DNA of 64,000 bases from Candidatus Brocadia sinica JPN1 (GTDB lineage Bacteria > Planctomycetota > Brocadiia > Brocadiales > Brocadiaceae): NCBI RefSeq assembly GCF_000949635.1, contig NZ_BAFN01000001.1, forward strand, positions 1,612,001 through 1,676,000. Reading direction: 5' to 3'. Shown here piece after piece: positions 54,890-63,345 of the stretch. The position numbers were made by a program, and so were the translations under genes. Position 1 is the stretch's first letter; the number at the start of each line of letters is the position of its first letter. A model generated the notes under the pieces. That model saw only the letters and a list, made by a program, of their open reading frames with translations, had not been told where the DNA came from and searched no databases.

Positions 54890-57121
54890 CTATTTTTTGC
54901 CGAGAATAATCAGACGCACCGAATTGGGCTCCATACTTATGTTGAGTGTCGCTGTATCTTTTGTTACATTGACGGCTGCGGTCTCCTTCGATCCCTCCAG
55001 AGATATTTCTTTCCATTCGTTGATTTTGTCAATCTGCTCCCGGAGGTAATTTTGTCTAATTGCTTTCAATTTCCTGAACCCCAATGCTATATCTTTTTTT
55101 TGAAAACCTTTTTTTGTGAGCTGATCGAAAAGTTCTTTCAAATTCCCTTTGTTTTTAGCAGTTCGAATTTTTTCCCTGAGAATTTCTAAGTGTTTTGTGC
55201 TGTAACCTTTCGATAAAAGGAAGTCTTCCAGGTTTTTTTGGGCATATGTATTGGCATCGGCATTTGCCTGCCACACAGCTTTATCGACCATTCCACCGAT
55301 GCCGCACAGCGTATCTGTGGAAGAAGGCTCGGTTTTTTTGTTCAGTTTGCAGGCATTGCTATTATTGCTGTCAATGGTGTATACGGTTGCCTGGGCAGAT
55401 GGTGAAAATGAAAGATTGGCGAAGTCAATCTTCAGTGATTTATTGAAAGAGGTTCTTTTTAGCGTATCCGAAAGCTCCGAAGCAATTATCTTTGTTTGAG
55501 GGTATTTTGCATTTGATGAAACTTCACCAAGATATGTTAAAACCCCCTCCATGGATGGTTTTTTTTGTAAATGAGAATAGATATTGGCAAGGAATTCAAC
55601 TACTTCTGTTTTTTGGCCATCTTTTACCCTGGCAATAAACTGATCTTTACAGGCAAGCAAGGTGTCTTTTCTTTTACTCTTCTTTCCTTCCTGGATGCAT
55701 TCCTTCAGCCAGTTGATTTCTTCAGGAGAAAATCCTGATTTTTCCAGGAGCAATTTCGTAACAGTGGAGCGTAATCTTGCTTGTCTTGGTGCGAAATTGC
55801 TTAAGAGTACATAAATGCCATCATCTTTCATTGTGGATATCGCTATAATGTCATCCGCAGAAGATTCTACACGTAACAGCTCCGGAATCTTCTCACCGTC
55901 TGGTTTTGTAGCCATAGTTAATGCCTTAAACGAGTTATACACCGGTTTGATTATGCCATGTTTGGTAAACAGGGGCCAATCACCGATAAATTCTGCATTC
56001 CGCCTCTCTTTCCGGCGGCTATTTTCATGTGCGTCAACCTGGATATCAAAATCATGTCCATGCCAGTCAACACCTCCCTCCCACATATGGAAAAGTGCGG
56101 TTATGGCTTCAGAAGCAGTTTCTTCCGTATCAAGATAATCGTCAGGATAAGGCCATCCGGCCCAATAAGCCCAATCAGAAATATAGATCCTGACATTATC
56201 GAGGTTCTTTTCCTTTAACCACTGGGAAACCGTTTTGCCGTCGCTTACAAGCTGGCGTGAATTGTGGGTGAAAGAATGCCAATTGATAAAATCCAGCGGG
56301 ACATTATTTTTTGCGACATATTCAATGAAACTTTTGAGAAGAGGCTCCCCTTTCGGGTTTTTCCAGCCGCCTTCCTTTTTTGCTAAGTCACCGATGGCGG
56401 GAGTAATGCCTTCAAAATCAGCGCCTTCCTTTTTCGCCGTTAAACTCCAGGGGCCGAGGCCGCCAACCTTTATCTCACTGCTCACGTTTTTTGCAGACCT
56501 TGCAGCAGCTTCATAATATTGAAAGAGACTCTCCTCCGTTCCCATCCAGAGCCAGTTTGGTTCGTGACCTACAAAAAACCCCAACTTTTTTACTCCAAGT
56601 TCGTTTCGTAAAAAACTGAGCGCAAAACCCACCACCTCCCCCCAGAGTTTGAAATCTCGCGGAGGTGATAATTGCTCGATTGTCCACCAGCTTTCATGGG
56701 TAAATGCCGGCCTCTTGTCTCCCTGTCTTAAGGAAAGCCAGGCAGGTATCGTAAAGGGATCGAAACCTACGATTAATTCTGCATCCGCCTCTTTTGCCTT
56801 TTGGACAACGAGATAGGGTATGCCTGATGGGTGAAAGAACTCGTTCTTGAATTTTTGCTTGTAATCCTCAAGGCTCTTGGTCTTCGGGAGGAAGAGGTCG
56901 AAGGTAAATTGTATCGCCTTTGGATGATTGTCTTTAAAGAAACGTTCTATATTATGCCGGTTGTTTGCCTTAACAATCCATATGCTGCTGCTGAAGAGGT
57001 CAGGAACCGGTCCCAATCCCTTTGCGGCATCCACTTTCATTTCTATCGTTTCTGAAAAAGTATAGAATGGTTTCACTGTCAGGACGATCAGAATGGTCAA
57101 TAGAGATAAAAATATCTTCAT
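54890..57121 (-). CDS. GH39-like secreted protein (paralog B), altered active site
   Basis: The 743-residue protein has a signal peptide (about 1-23) and a barrel related to paralog A (51081-53087). The acid/base region reads FFVGHEP, with Glu187 kept but Asn replaced by His. At the nucleophile position the sequence is YISDWAY, with Asp316 in place of Glu. The C-terminal part has a shared insert beginning ACKLNKKTEPSSTDTLCG, then a longer helical stretch (about 640-700). The Glu-to-Asp change suggests reduced or altered catalysis, or a binding role. The ATG at 57121 overlaps the GT2 stop by 4 bases behind GGAGG, so translation is coupled. Confidence 0.82.
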   Translation of the reverse strand: MKIFLSLLTILIVLTVKPFYTFSETIEMKVDAAKGLGPVPDLFSSSIWIVKANNRHNIERFFKDNHPKAIQFTFDLFLPKTKSLEDYKQKFKNEFFHPSGIPYLVVQKAKEADAELIVGFDPFTIPAWLSLRQGDKRPAFTHESWWTIEQLSPPRDFKLWGEVVGFALSFLRNELGVKKLGFFVGHEPNWLWMGTEESLFQYYEAAARSAKNVSSEIKVGGLGPWSLTAKKEGADFEGITPAIGDLAKKEGGWKNPKGEPLLKSFIEYVAKNNVPLDFINWHSFTHNSRQLVSDGKTVSQWLKEKNLDNVRIYISDWAYWAGWPYPDDYLDTEETASEAITALFHMWEGGVDWHGHDFDIQVDAHENSRRKERRNAEFIGDWPLFTKHGIIKPVYNSFKALTMATKPDGEKIPELLRVESSADDIIAISTMKDDGIYVLLSNFAPRQARLRSTVTKLLLEKSGFSPEEINWLKECIQEGKKSKRKDTLLACKDQFIARVKDGQKTEVVEFLANIYSHLQKKPSMEGVLTYLGEVSSNAKYPQTKIIASELSDTLKRTSFNKSLKIDFANLSFSPSAQATVYTIDSNNSNACKLNKKTEPSSTDTLCGIGGMVDKAVWQANADANTYAQKNLEDFLLSKGYSTKHLEILREKIRTAKNKGNLKELFDQLTKKGFQKKDIALGFRKLKAIRQNYLREQIDKINEWKEISLEGSKETAAVNVTKDTATLNISMEPNSVRLIILGKK

Positions 57122-57921
57122 AGTGTCCTCCTTTTCAAAAGATCATGGTGTTTTTTATAAAACTTTGCATACGATTTAAAATGAGAAAAGAGCAGTTGAA
57201 TGCCTGTCTTACTCAGGAGTTTCTTTCGCGTTATTCCGCTGACATAATGTTTAATGGTATAAGAGGGGTAATAGACTACTTTGTAACCGGCTTTCCTGAT
57301 CCGTGCACAATAATCAGCATCTTCAAAGCCGTAGAACATGTTTTCGTCCAGAAGGCCTGTAACGTTAAATACATCTCTTCTGATAAGCTGAAAGGCGCCA
57401 ATAACGTAGTCGACTTCCATAGGCTTATCGGAGTCATGAAGCAATACATGATGTGCTTTCATGAGCCTGCTATTTCTTATGAAACCAAGAAACGCCAGTC
57501 TTCTCAACACGATATCCCGAATAAGCGGAAATGTCCTCGATGCCGGATACGGTTGATTATCAAAAGTTATCTGTTGTACCCCCAGCAAGGCAACATCAGG
57601 AGAGAAGTCCATATATCTTATAATATCGCCAAAATTTTTTGAAACGAATTCTGTATCAGCGTCGAGGAGGAGAACATAACGTCCTGAAGAACGCCTGATA
57701 GACTGGTTCCGCGCAGGTGCTACCCCGGCATTCCGATCATTTTCTATCAACAGGACATGAGGAAAGTCTTTTTTTATCATATCGACAGTCCCATCCTGAG
57801 ATGCATTGTCAACTACGACAACCTCGAATTGTATATCCTTTATCTTCTCGTAAATTGAAATGAGACACTTTTTAAGAAAGTCTCTGTTATTATAGGTACA
57901 GATATTAATCGATAGATCCAC
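57118..57921 (-). CDS. family 2 glycosyltransferase
   Basis: The 267-residue protein has a GT-A fold. It starts with the INICTYNNRDFLKKCL strand, followed by VVVDNASQDGT and LLLDADTEF (the DxD-type metal site) and the FYGFEDADYCARIRKAGY acceptor region. It resembles rhamnosyl- or galactosyl-transferases of polysaccharide clusters; the exact sugar cannot be read. The start is GTG at 57921, with no good Shine-Dalgarno sequence. The stop overlaps the start of paralog B. Confidence 0.92.
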   Translation of the reverse strand: MDLSINICTYNNRDFLKKCLISIYEKIKDIQFEVVVVDNASQDGTVDMIKKDFPHVLLIENDRNAGVAPARNQSIRRSSGRYVLLLDADTEFVSKNFGDIIRYMDFSPDVALLGVQQITFDNQPYPASRTFPLIRDIVLRRLAFLGFIRNSRLMKAHHVLLHDSDKPMEVDYVIGAFQLIRRDVFNVTGLLDENMFYGFEDADYCARIRKAGYKVVYYPSYTIKHYVSGITRKKLLSKTGIQLLFSHFKSYAKFYKKHHDLLKRRTL

Positions 57922-58060
57922 GGGTATTATTACGAAAAAAGATCTTAATTTATATAAACTGATAAATGGAACTTGTGCAATACTATAAAACTTCGTTAAG
58001 CCATTGAATAGCTTTTGTACAGAAGTGATCAGATTAGAAAGTATATGGCTAGGTTTTCAC

Positions 58061-58302
58061 TTAATCCCAATGCTCTGCCTTATTCGGGATTATCCATCTT
58101 ATCCCACCACGTGGATCTTTTGTATCGCCATGATACCTTGGGATGATATGAAAATGAAGCTGTCCCATTGTTTGCCCTGCCGCTTCACCATCATTTATTC
58201 CCATATTAAATCCATCGGGTTAGGATATTTATCAAAAACGATCATGAAATAATCGTCCTCGGCAATTATTTTCTCTTTTTCTATTGTTTCAAATAATTTC
58301 AT
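58061..58302 (-). pseudogene. HIT-family hydrolase, internally deleted and frameshifted
   Basis: The start from ATG 58302 reads MKLFETIEKEKIIAEDDYF then FDKYPNPMD and stops shortly after in that frame. In another frame the sequence continues as GFNMGINDGEAAGQT, LHFHIIPRYHGD and DPRGGIRWIIP to a stop at 58061. These are the two ends of a HIT protein. About 50-60 residues of the middle, including the GHVL..PKRH region, are missing. Intact relatives are nucleotide hydrolases or transferases. It lies inside the polysaccharide cluster, between two glycosyltransferase genes. Confidence 0.85.
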
Positions 58303-58400
58303 ATGTTAAAAACACATTTTTTAGGCTATTTCAGTCATAGCATCTCAATAATCCACTTGCGTAAGGCTCTTGGTGCAAATTTATTCATTTTCCGAGCAAC

Positions 58401-59552
58401 TTATACTGAAGGTTCATTATTCATACCTGCTAATTTTCTGTATATTTCCAACGTTTTCCGGGCGGTATTTTCCCACGAAAAATCCTTAATCCGTTCTAAA
58501 GATTTCGTGATTAAGCTGTTTCTCAACTCCTCATCCAACAGTATCTTGCTCATTGCGTCCCGGAGGGCAGTAATATCATATGGATCGACAAGTACGGCTG
58601 CATCCCCCACAACCTCTGATATGACGGGGATATCAGATGCAATGACCGGTATTCCATGTCCCATCGCCTCCAGGACAGGCAAGCCAAATCCTTCAATAAG
58701 AGACGGAAAAACAAATACCTTTGCCTTTTTATAAAGATATTTCAAATCATTATCCTGAACATATCCCAGAAAAAAAACCTTTTTTTCTAATTCACAATTG
58801 CGAATAGTGGCCTTTACCTCTTCATACGCATTTCCTTTGTTGCCGGCAATTACAATGGCATAATTTCTTTGTAAAGAATCGTCAAGGCGGGAAAACGCCT
58901 TTACAATGGATTCAACCTGTTTGGTTTTTTCGATAACACCTACATAGAGTATATAATTTCTGGGTATATGATACTTTTCGAAAATATATTCACCATCGTT
59001 GTTATCAACGGATAAATTCTGGGAAATACCTTCCAGGGTCACATCGATGGATTCAGGGGTATAATCTAAGAGATCAAGAATTGCTCTTTTCGTGGTATCC
59101 GATACGGTTATGATGAAATTGGCTTTCTTTATACACAGGAGCACGAAAAGGCGTTTTGCATAACTTTTGAGTGCCCCGTATTTTGTTGGTTGAATAAATT
59201 CGGCAAGGTCATGGATCGTTACCACAATGGGACAGTGTCGTTTCAGAATCGGTATGGGATTGGTGTAATGAAGCACATTGAGGTTATACTTTTTTACCAC
59301 TTTGGGGAATATCAGCGCCTGCCAGAATGCTTTTAGCAGGGTTCCTTTTGGCGGAGACATTTGGATAAACTGAAAGTTAGACGCCTTGAGTGGTTGTGCG
59401 AATCTTTGCCAGTGTGCATAGAAGATAAAATACTGATTCGTCTTATCCATTGTGGAGAGTTGATGGAGTATCTCTGTGATGTATCTGTCGGTACCTCTTA
59501 AGGTTTCGTTAGAGGTGATCATATTGATACCAATATTCAGTCTATTCTTCAA
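58401..59552 (-). CDS. family 4 glycosyltransferase
   Basis: The 383-residue GT-B protein has the N-terminal glycine-rich RGTDRYITEILHQL region and the C-terminal nucleotide-sugar site VFPSLIEGFGLPVLEAMGHG with the E-x7-E pair. YVGVIEKTKQVESIVKAF is the inter-domain strand typical of GT4. The start appears to be a TTG at 59552 with AGGA six bases upstream. It transfers a hexose or pentose of unknown kind to a lipid-linked intermediate. It lies 24 bases after the GT9 gene. Confidence 0.93.
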   Translation of the reverse strand: MKNRLNIGINMITSNETLRGTDRYITEILHQLSTMDKTNQYFIFYAHWQRFAQPLKASNFQFIQMSPPKGTLLKAFWQALIFPKVVKKYNLNVLHYTNPIPILKRHCPIVVTIHDLAEFIQPTKYGALKSYAKRLFVLLCIKKANFIITVSDTTKRAILDLLDYTPESIDVTLEGISQNLSVDNNDGEYIFEKYHIPRNYILYVGVIEKTKQVESIVKAFSRLDDSLQRNYAIVIAGNKGNAYEEVKATIRNCELEKKVFFLGYVQDNDLKYLYKKAKVFVFPSLIEGFGLPVLEAMGHGIPVIASDIPVISEVVGDAAVLVDPYDITALRDAMSKILLDEELRNSLITKSLERIKDFSWENTARKTLEIYRKLAGMNNEPSV

Positions 59553-59576
59553 TGTTGATCCTGCCTATCATCATAA

Positions 59577-60758
59577 TCAGGATATTTCTTCATGAAAATT
59601 GTCTGACAATACCTTCTTTACTGCATTGAATACTTCGTCTACAGAAATTTTGTTTAAACATTGGAAATCCTTACAGGCAGGCGTATAGTCATATTGATGT
59701 ACATAGCAAGGCGAACATGCCAGATTTTTTCTTATCACAACACACCGTTCCTGTGGGCCAATAACCTGCTCTGGTGATGTCGAACCAAAGACAGCTATGG
59801 AGGGTACTTTTAAGGCCAGTGCGATATGGAGCGGACCTGAGTCATTGCCTAAAAACAAATTAGAAAGTTTGATAATAGCAGCCGTCTGTGCAAGCGTAGT
59901 CCTGCCCATTACACTGATGATATCAGGGCTCTCAACTTCTTTGAGGATTTTTTTGCCTGTTTCAATATCACCTTTGTTTCCGATTATGATTACTTTTAGT
60001 TGCTGTTCTTTTATCAGCCTCTGAATAAGAGATATATATTTTTCAAGTGGCCAACACCGGTATCCGGCGTTCCACGATGCACCCGGGTGGACAGTAATTA
60101 CAGGGGAAGGGATTTCCCGGGTAAGTTTCGTTATCAGAAGCTCCGCTTCATGAATATCCTTTTCAGGCACGCTGAGGTCTATTTCTTCCTTTGTTACCTG
60201 TAATCCGGCGTTCCGTAAAATATCCAGGTTTTGCTTTACTATCGGGACGCCTTCTCTGAGTTCAATCATTATGGTATTTAATGAACCTGCCCTGCCTTTT
60301 TGAAAACCGATCCGGTGAGGTATCCCAGTGAGAAAATTCATAAGAACTTCTTCTCTCATGCCTTCTCCCCTGTCCGGAGCATAGATGAGGTCGAAATGCC
60401 TTTTTCTTAAAGAAAAAATAAGCAGGAACTTTCTGAAAAATCCCCTGTGCCTGCCTTTAAGGTCGTAATCAATTACTTCGGAAATGATATTTTTTTTAGA
60501 AAAAAGAGACAAAATCTCTTTTGCCTCCGGAGATGCCAGAACAGAAATAGAGGCAGCGGGAAAATTGTCCTTCAGGCATTCGATGGCAGGGAATACCCGT
60601 ATAAGGTCTCCTATGCCTCCACCTTCAGCAACGAGTATCTTTCTCATCTCTGAATGAGCTAAGGACTTTTTGTCTCTATTGAGAAAAGGTGCAAATTTTT
60701 CAAAAAGAGAAAAAAAAACGTTTTTTATACTCGCCTTTAGGCCTAAAACACTACTCAT
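59577..60758 (-). CDS. family 9 glycosyltransferase (heptosyltransferase-like)
   Basis: The 393-residue protein has the GT9 pattern: ILVAEGGGIGDLIRVFPAIE in the N-domain, HPGASWNAGYRCWPLEKY in the C-domain, and FLGNDSGPLHIALALKVPSIAVFGSTSP, the donor-binding block. The C-terminal CSPCYVHQYDYTPACKDFQC segment is common in the family. Members transfer heptose to lipopolysaccharide, but planctomycete examples may use other sugars. The first 37 residues before ILVAEGG are longer than usual; a start at MRKILVAEGG (about 60648) is possible. Confidence 0.92.
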   Translation of the reverse strand: MSSVLGLKASIKNVFFSLFEKFAPFLNRDKKSLAHSEMRKILVAEGGGIGDLIRVFPAIECLKDNFPAASISVLASPEAKEILSLFSKKNIISEVIDYDLKGRHRGFFRKFLLIFSLRKRHFDLIYAPDRGEGMREEVLMNFLTGIPHRIGFQKGRAGSLNTIMIELREGVPIVKQNLDILRNAGLQVTKEEIDLSVPEKDIHEAELLITKLTREIPSPVITVHPGASWNAGYRCWPLEKYISLIQRLIKEQQLKVIIIGNKGDIETGKKILKEVESPDIISVMGRTTLAQTAAIIKLSNLFLGNDSGPLHIALALKVPSIAVFGSTSPEQVIGPQERCVVIRKNLACSPCYVHQYDYTPACKDFQCLNKISVDEVFNAVKKVLSDNFHEEIS

Positions 60759-60863
60759 GTTTTCGATACTATTCCTTCAGAAAAATCTCTTTTGCACGAA
60801 TAATTCTGACGGCACAATCTATGAAGATTGTAAGGGTATATTGCAATACGCCCCTACGACTAT

Positions 60864-60948
60864 TATCCTTTAACATACATTATTCCTTGTCCGATATTCG
60901 ATGTTAGAATCCTTATAAATCGTAGGGATACGGAGCGCCGTGTCCCTT
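60864..60948 (+). repeat. dispersed repeat with GTAGGGATACGG palindrome, copy 2
   Basis: It matches 10048-10134: TATCCTTTAACAT, TATTCCTTGTCCGATATTCG and GTAGGGATACGGAGCGCCGTGTCCCT. It lies in the 225-base gap between two glycosyltransferase genes, preceded by a decayed palindrome (about 60835-60857) of the GTACGGGCGTAT type. Confidence 0.7.
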
Positions 60949-60983
60949 GTATGTATTATGTTTTGAACAGGGATTGGATAGGG

Positions 60984-62198
60984 CTATGCAGCGTTAAGGC
61001 CGTCTTTTGTTAGGCTGTGTTTTTTAAGGGTGTTGATAATAATCTCAGAAGCCTTTTCCAATCTGCCTTCCCATGTCCATCCCTGTGAGGCCTGAACATA
61101 TTTCCGTACCAATTCTTCTTTTTTGCCATCCTCTAAAGCGGCTTCAATATTCTGGATAAATTCTCCAGAAGTACGGGAAAGGCGAATTATTTCCCGATAG
61201 TCTTCCAGCTCGGGAATCCATGAGGAAACTACCGGTTTACCGGCAGCCAGATATTCAAATGCCTTGGTTGGCTGGCATGCCTTTAAAAAATCTTCTCCCT
61301 GATAAGGAATCAGGCATACATCAAAACCCTTGATACAAGAAGGTAAAAGATTTTGTGGCTTAGTTCCCACAAAGAGAATGTTTTTTTGCTGTGTAATATA
61401 GGATGGAGGGTTCTCGACACATGGTCCAATAAAGACAAAATTCCACTGTGGTCTTGCGATTGCGGCCTCCCGTATCCATTCCCAATGCATCTTGGAGTTG
61501 ACCATACCACCAACAAAACCGATAACTGGACTGGGAATATCTTCCAGTTCTGGTGCAATCTTACAGGCAGGGGATTGGGCTTGTTGAAAAAGTTCGCTGT
61601 CAACACCGGAAGGAAGATAATGGGTATTGGGATTTTGCCCTTTTCGGATTCGATAGAGATATTTGGATGTGGCAAACACGGCATCAGCCCTTTTTGCCAG
61701 TCTCTCCTCCATATCTGACAACCGGTTTCTCTTGTTGAAGTGATAACAAAAGAAAAAACCCACGTCGTCATTGCAATCATAACAAACCAATTTTTCACCA
61801 AACTCTCCCCGGGGATTGATGGCATAGGGATGATAGATCCATACGATTGGATTTGTAAAACCCAGACGTTTGGCTGTTTTTGCGATCGCAGATGTTAAGA
61901 AAGACTGATTCAGGCTGTCGACATTTTTATAGTGTCCGTACTGCAATAACAGCGGAGGCGGATAATAGACATACATGTTGTCGTTTACCTGGCGCACTCC
62001 GCGCAACCACAGAAATGTTTTTTTCAGGCGGTCTTTCCATAGTGAAGGGCGGATAATGAGGTTGCTATACGCCACGGGCGGATCCACAAACAAGACCCTG
62101 TTGTGCCTTGCCAACCGTGTCATCATCTGGTGCATTACGAGGGGGATCGAATCCCATACCAGCCACGAGATGCAGATAATGTTTTCATCGTTGATCAT
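60984..62198 (-). CDS. glycosyltransferase (GT-B fold, TuaH/GT4-like)
   Basis: The 404-residue protein has an N-terminal domain with NVLFVDPP-like strands, and a C-terminal domain with IGFVGGMVNSKMHWEWI, FVGTKPQNLLPSCIKGFDVCLIPY and KAFEYLAAGKPVVSS. This resembles the TuaH-type glycosyltransferases of teichuronic acid and exopolysaccharide loci. The ATG at 62198 overlaps the radical SAM gene by 14 bases. The donor and acceptor are unknown. Confidence 0.9.
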   Translation of the reverse strand: MINDENIICISWLVWDSIPLVMHQMMTRLARHNRVLFVDPPVAYSNLIIRPSLWKDRLKKTFLWLRGVRQVNDNMYVYYPPPLLLQYGHYKNVDSLNQSFLTSAIAKTAKRLGFTNPIVWIYHPYAINPRGEFGEKLVCYDCNDDVGFFFCYHFNKRNRLSDMEERLAKRADAVFATSKYLYRIRKGQNPNTHYLPSGVDSELFQQAQSPACKIAPELEDIPSPVIGFVGGMVNSKMHWEWIREAAIARPQWNFVFIGPCVENPPSYITQQKNILFVGTKPQNLLPSCIKGFDVCLIPYQGEDFLKACQPTKAFEYLAAGKPVVSSWIPELEDYREIIRLSRTSGEFIQNIEAALEDGKKEELVRKYVQASQGWTWEGRLEKASEIIINTLKKHSLTKDGLNAA

Positions 62199-63336
62199 GT
62201 GAATCCCTTTTGAGAAATTTTTTGTAAAACCTTTTCCATAAAGAGGGTGTACCTCTGTGCACCATGCAGCATTTTTGACAAAGAGGAGGAAGGTTTTTGC
62301 GAAGGAGCCTTCGCATATTCATAGCCCGCTTGTTGTTCCAAATTTTACGAAAGGACATTTCTCTTACATTGCCCATTTTATATCCTGTAAACATGGCACA
62401 AGGTACGACATCACCGAATGGGGTGATCATAGCGGATAGCCATGGGGTATTACATCGAAGGACAGAGAATTTCCCTTTCAATAAATGATCTTTGTTTCCG
62501 CTGAGCAGTGCCTGGTCCAAATCACACTTGATTTCTGAGCCTCCCCTTTTCTTTATATTTTCTATGACAGACTCCAATTGGTCAATGTGCTCTTTCTGGA
62601 GCAAATACTCAGGGCTAATATCTGAAAAGGTATGAAAACCAATAATTTTTTCTCCCATTTCCTGATTCGTAAGTTTCACCGTATTATGATCTACAATGGA
62701 AAGATAATTGAAATTTATCCTTCGAACGGCAAGAGACTTTGCAAGATCTGTTATCGCGGGTAAGAAAAAAAAATTCTTTGAAGAAATTGTTGTGTTTATG
62801 AAGATCTCGGGAAAATCAGTGTTGTACTCCTTCTGCTTTTGCTTGATTAAACGTATTCCTTCAATGGCATGATCAAATGCTCCCTCAAACCCTCTGATCT
62901 CATCATGGAGTTCCTTATTAGCGCTATCGATCGAAATGCCAATGGAATCTATCCCGGAGATGACTATTTGTTTAGCCAAATCAGAGTTGATTAAATATCC
63001 ATTTGAAATCGTAGAACAATACAGCCCTTTCGATTTACAATATTTGACAATGTCTAAAAAATCTTTCCTTAAAAATGGTTCTCCTCCGCAAAAGTATATG
63101 GATTTAATTCCTATAGTATAAAGTTCCTCAATAAGTCCTTCTATTTCGCATTTTGACAGGATATTATTGTCCTTTATTCGTGACGTTTTAAAATCTTTCG
63201 TCCACATCTGGCACATCACGCATCGGAAGATACATCTATAGTTAACCTCTATGGTGACCGATTCCGGAGGTGAAGCGTATCCCAGTCCTAAATTGTACGG
63301 AAGGTTTCTTTTTGTTGTCCTAATTAGCTTTACCAT
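62185..63336 (-). CDS. radical SAM protein with SPASM domain
   Basis: The 383-residue protein has the 4Fe-4S motif in RCIFRCVMCQMW (CxxxCxxC), then IYFCGGEPFLRKDF (GGEP) and GISIDSA. The C-terminal part has SPASM-type Cys: CNTPW, GDVVPCAMF and LPPLCQKCC. These proteins modify peptides or sugars; here the neighbourhood suggests a sugar or lipid-carrier modification. The start is ATG 63336; it follows the FAD-dependent gene by 9 bases. Confidence 0.92.
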   Translation of the reverse strand: MVKLIRTTKRNLPYNLGLGYASPPESVTIEVNYRCIFRCVMCQMWTKDFKTSRIKDNNILSKCEIEGLIEELYTIGIKSIYFCGGEPFLRKDFLDIVKYCKSKGLYCSTISNGYLINSDLAKQIVISGIDSIGISIDSANKELHDEIRGFEGAFDHAIEGIRLIKQKQKEYNTDFPEIFINTTISSKNFFFLPAITDLAKSLAVRRINFNYLSIVDHNTVKLTNQEMGEKIIGFHTFSDISPEYLLQKEHIDQLESVIENIKKRGGSEIKCDLDQALLSGNKDHLLKGKFSVLRCNTPWLSAMITPFGDVVPCAMFTGYKMGNVREMSFRKIWNNKRAMNMRRLLRKNLPPLCQKCCMVHRGTPSLWKRFYKKFLKRDSHDQR

Positions 63337-63345
63337 AGACAAAAG

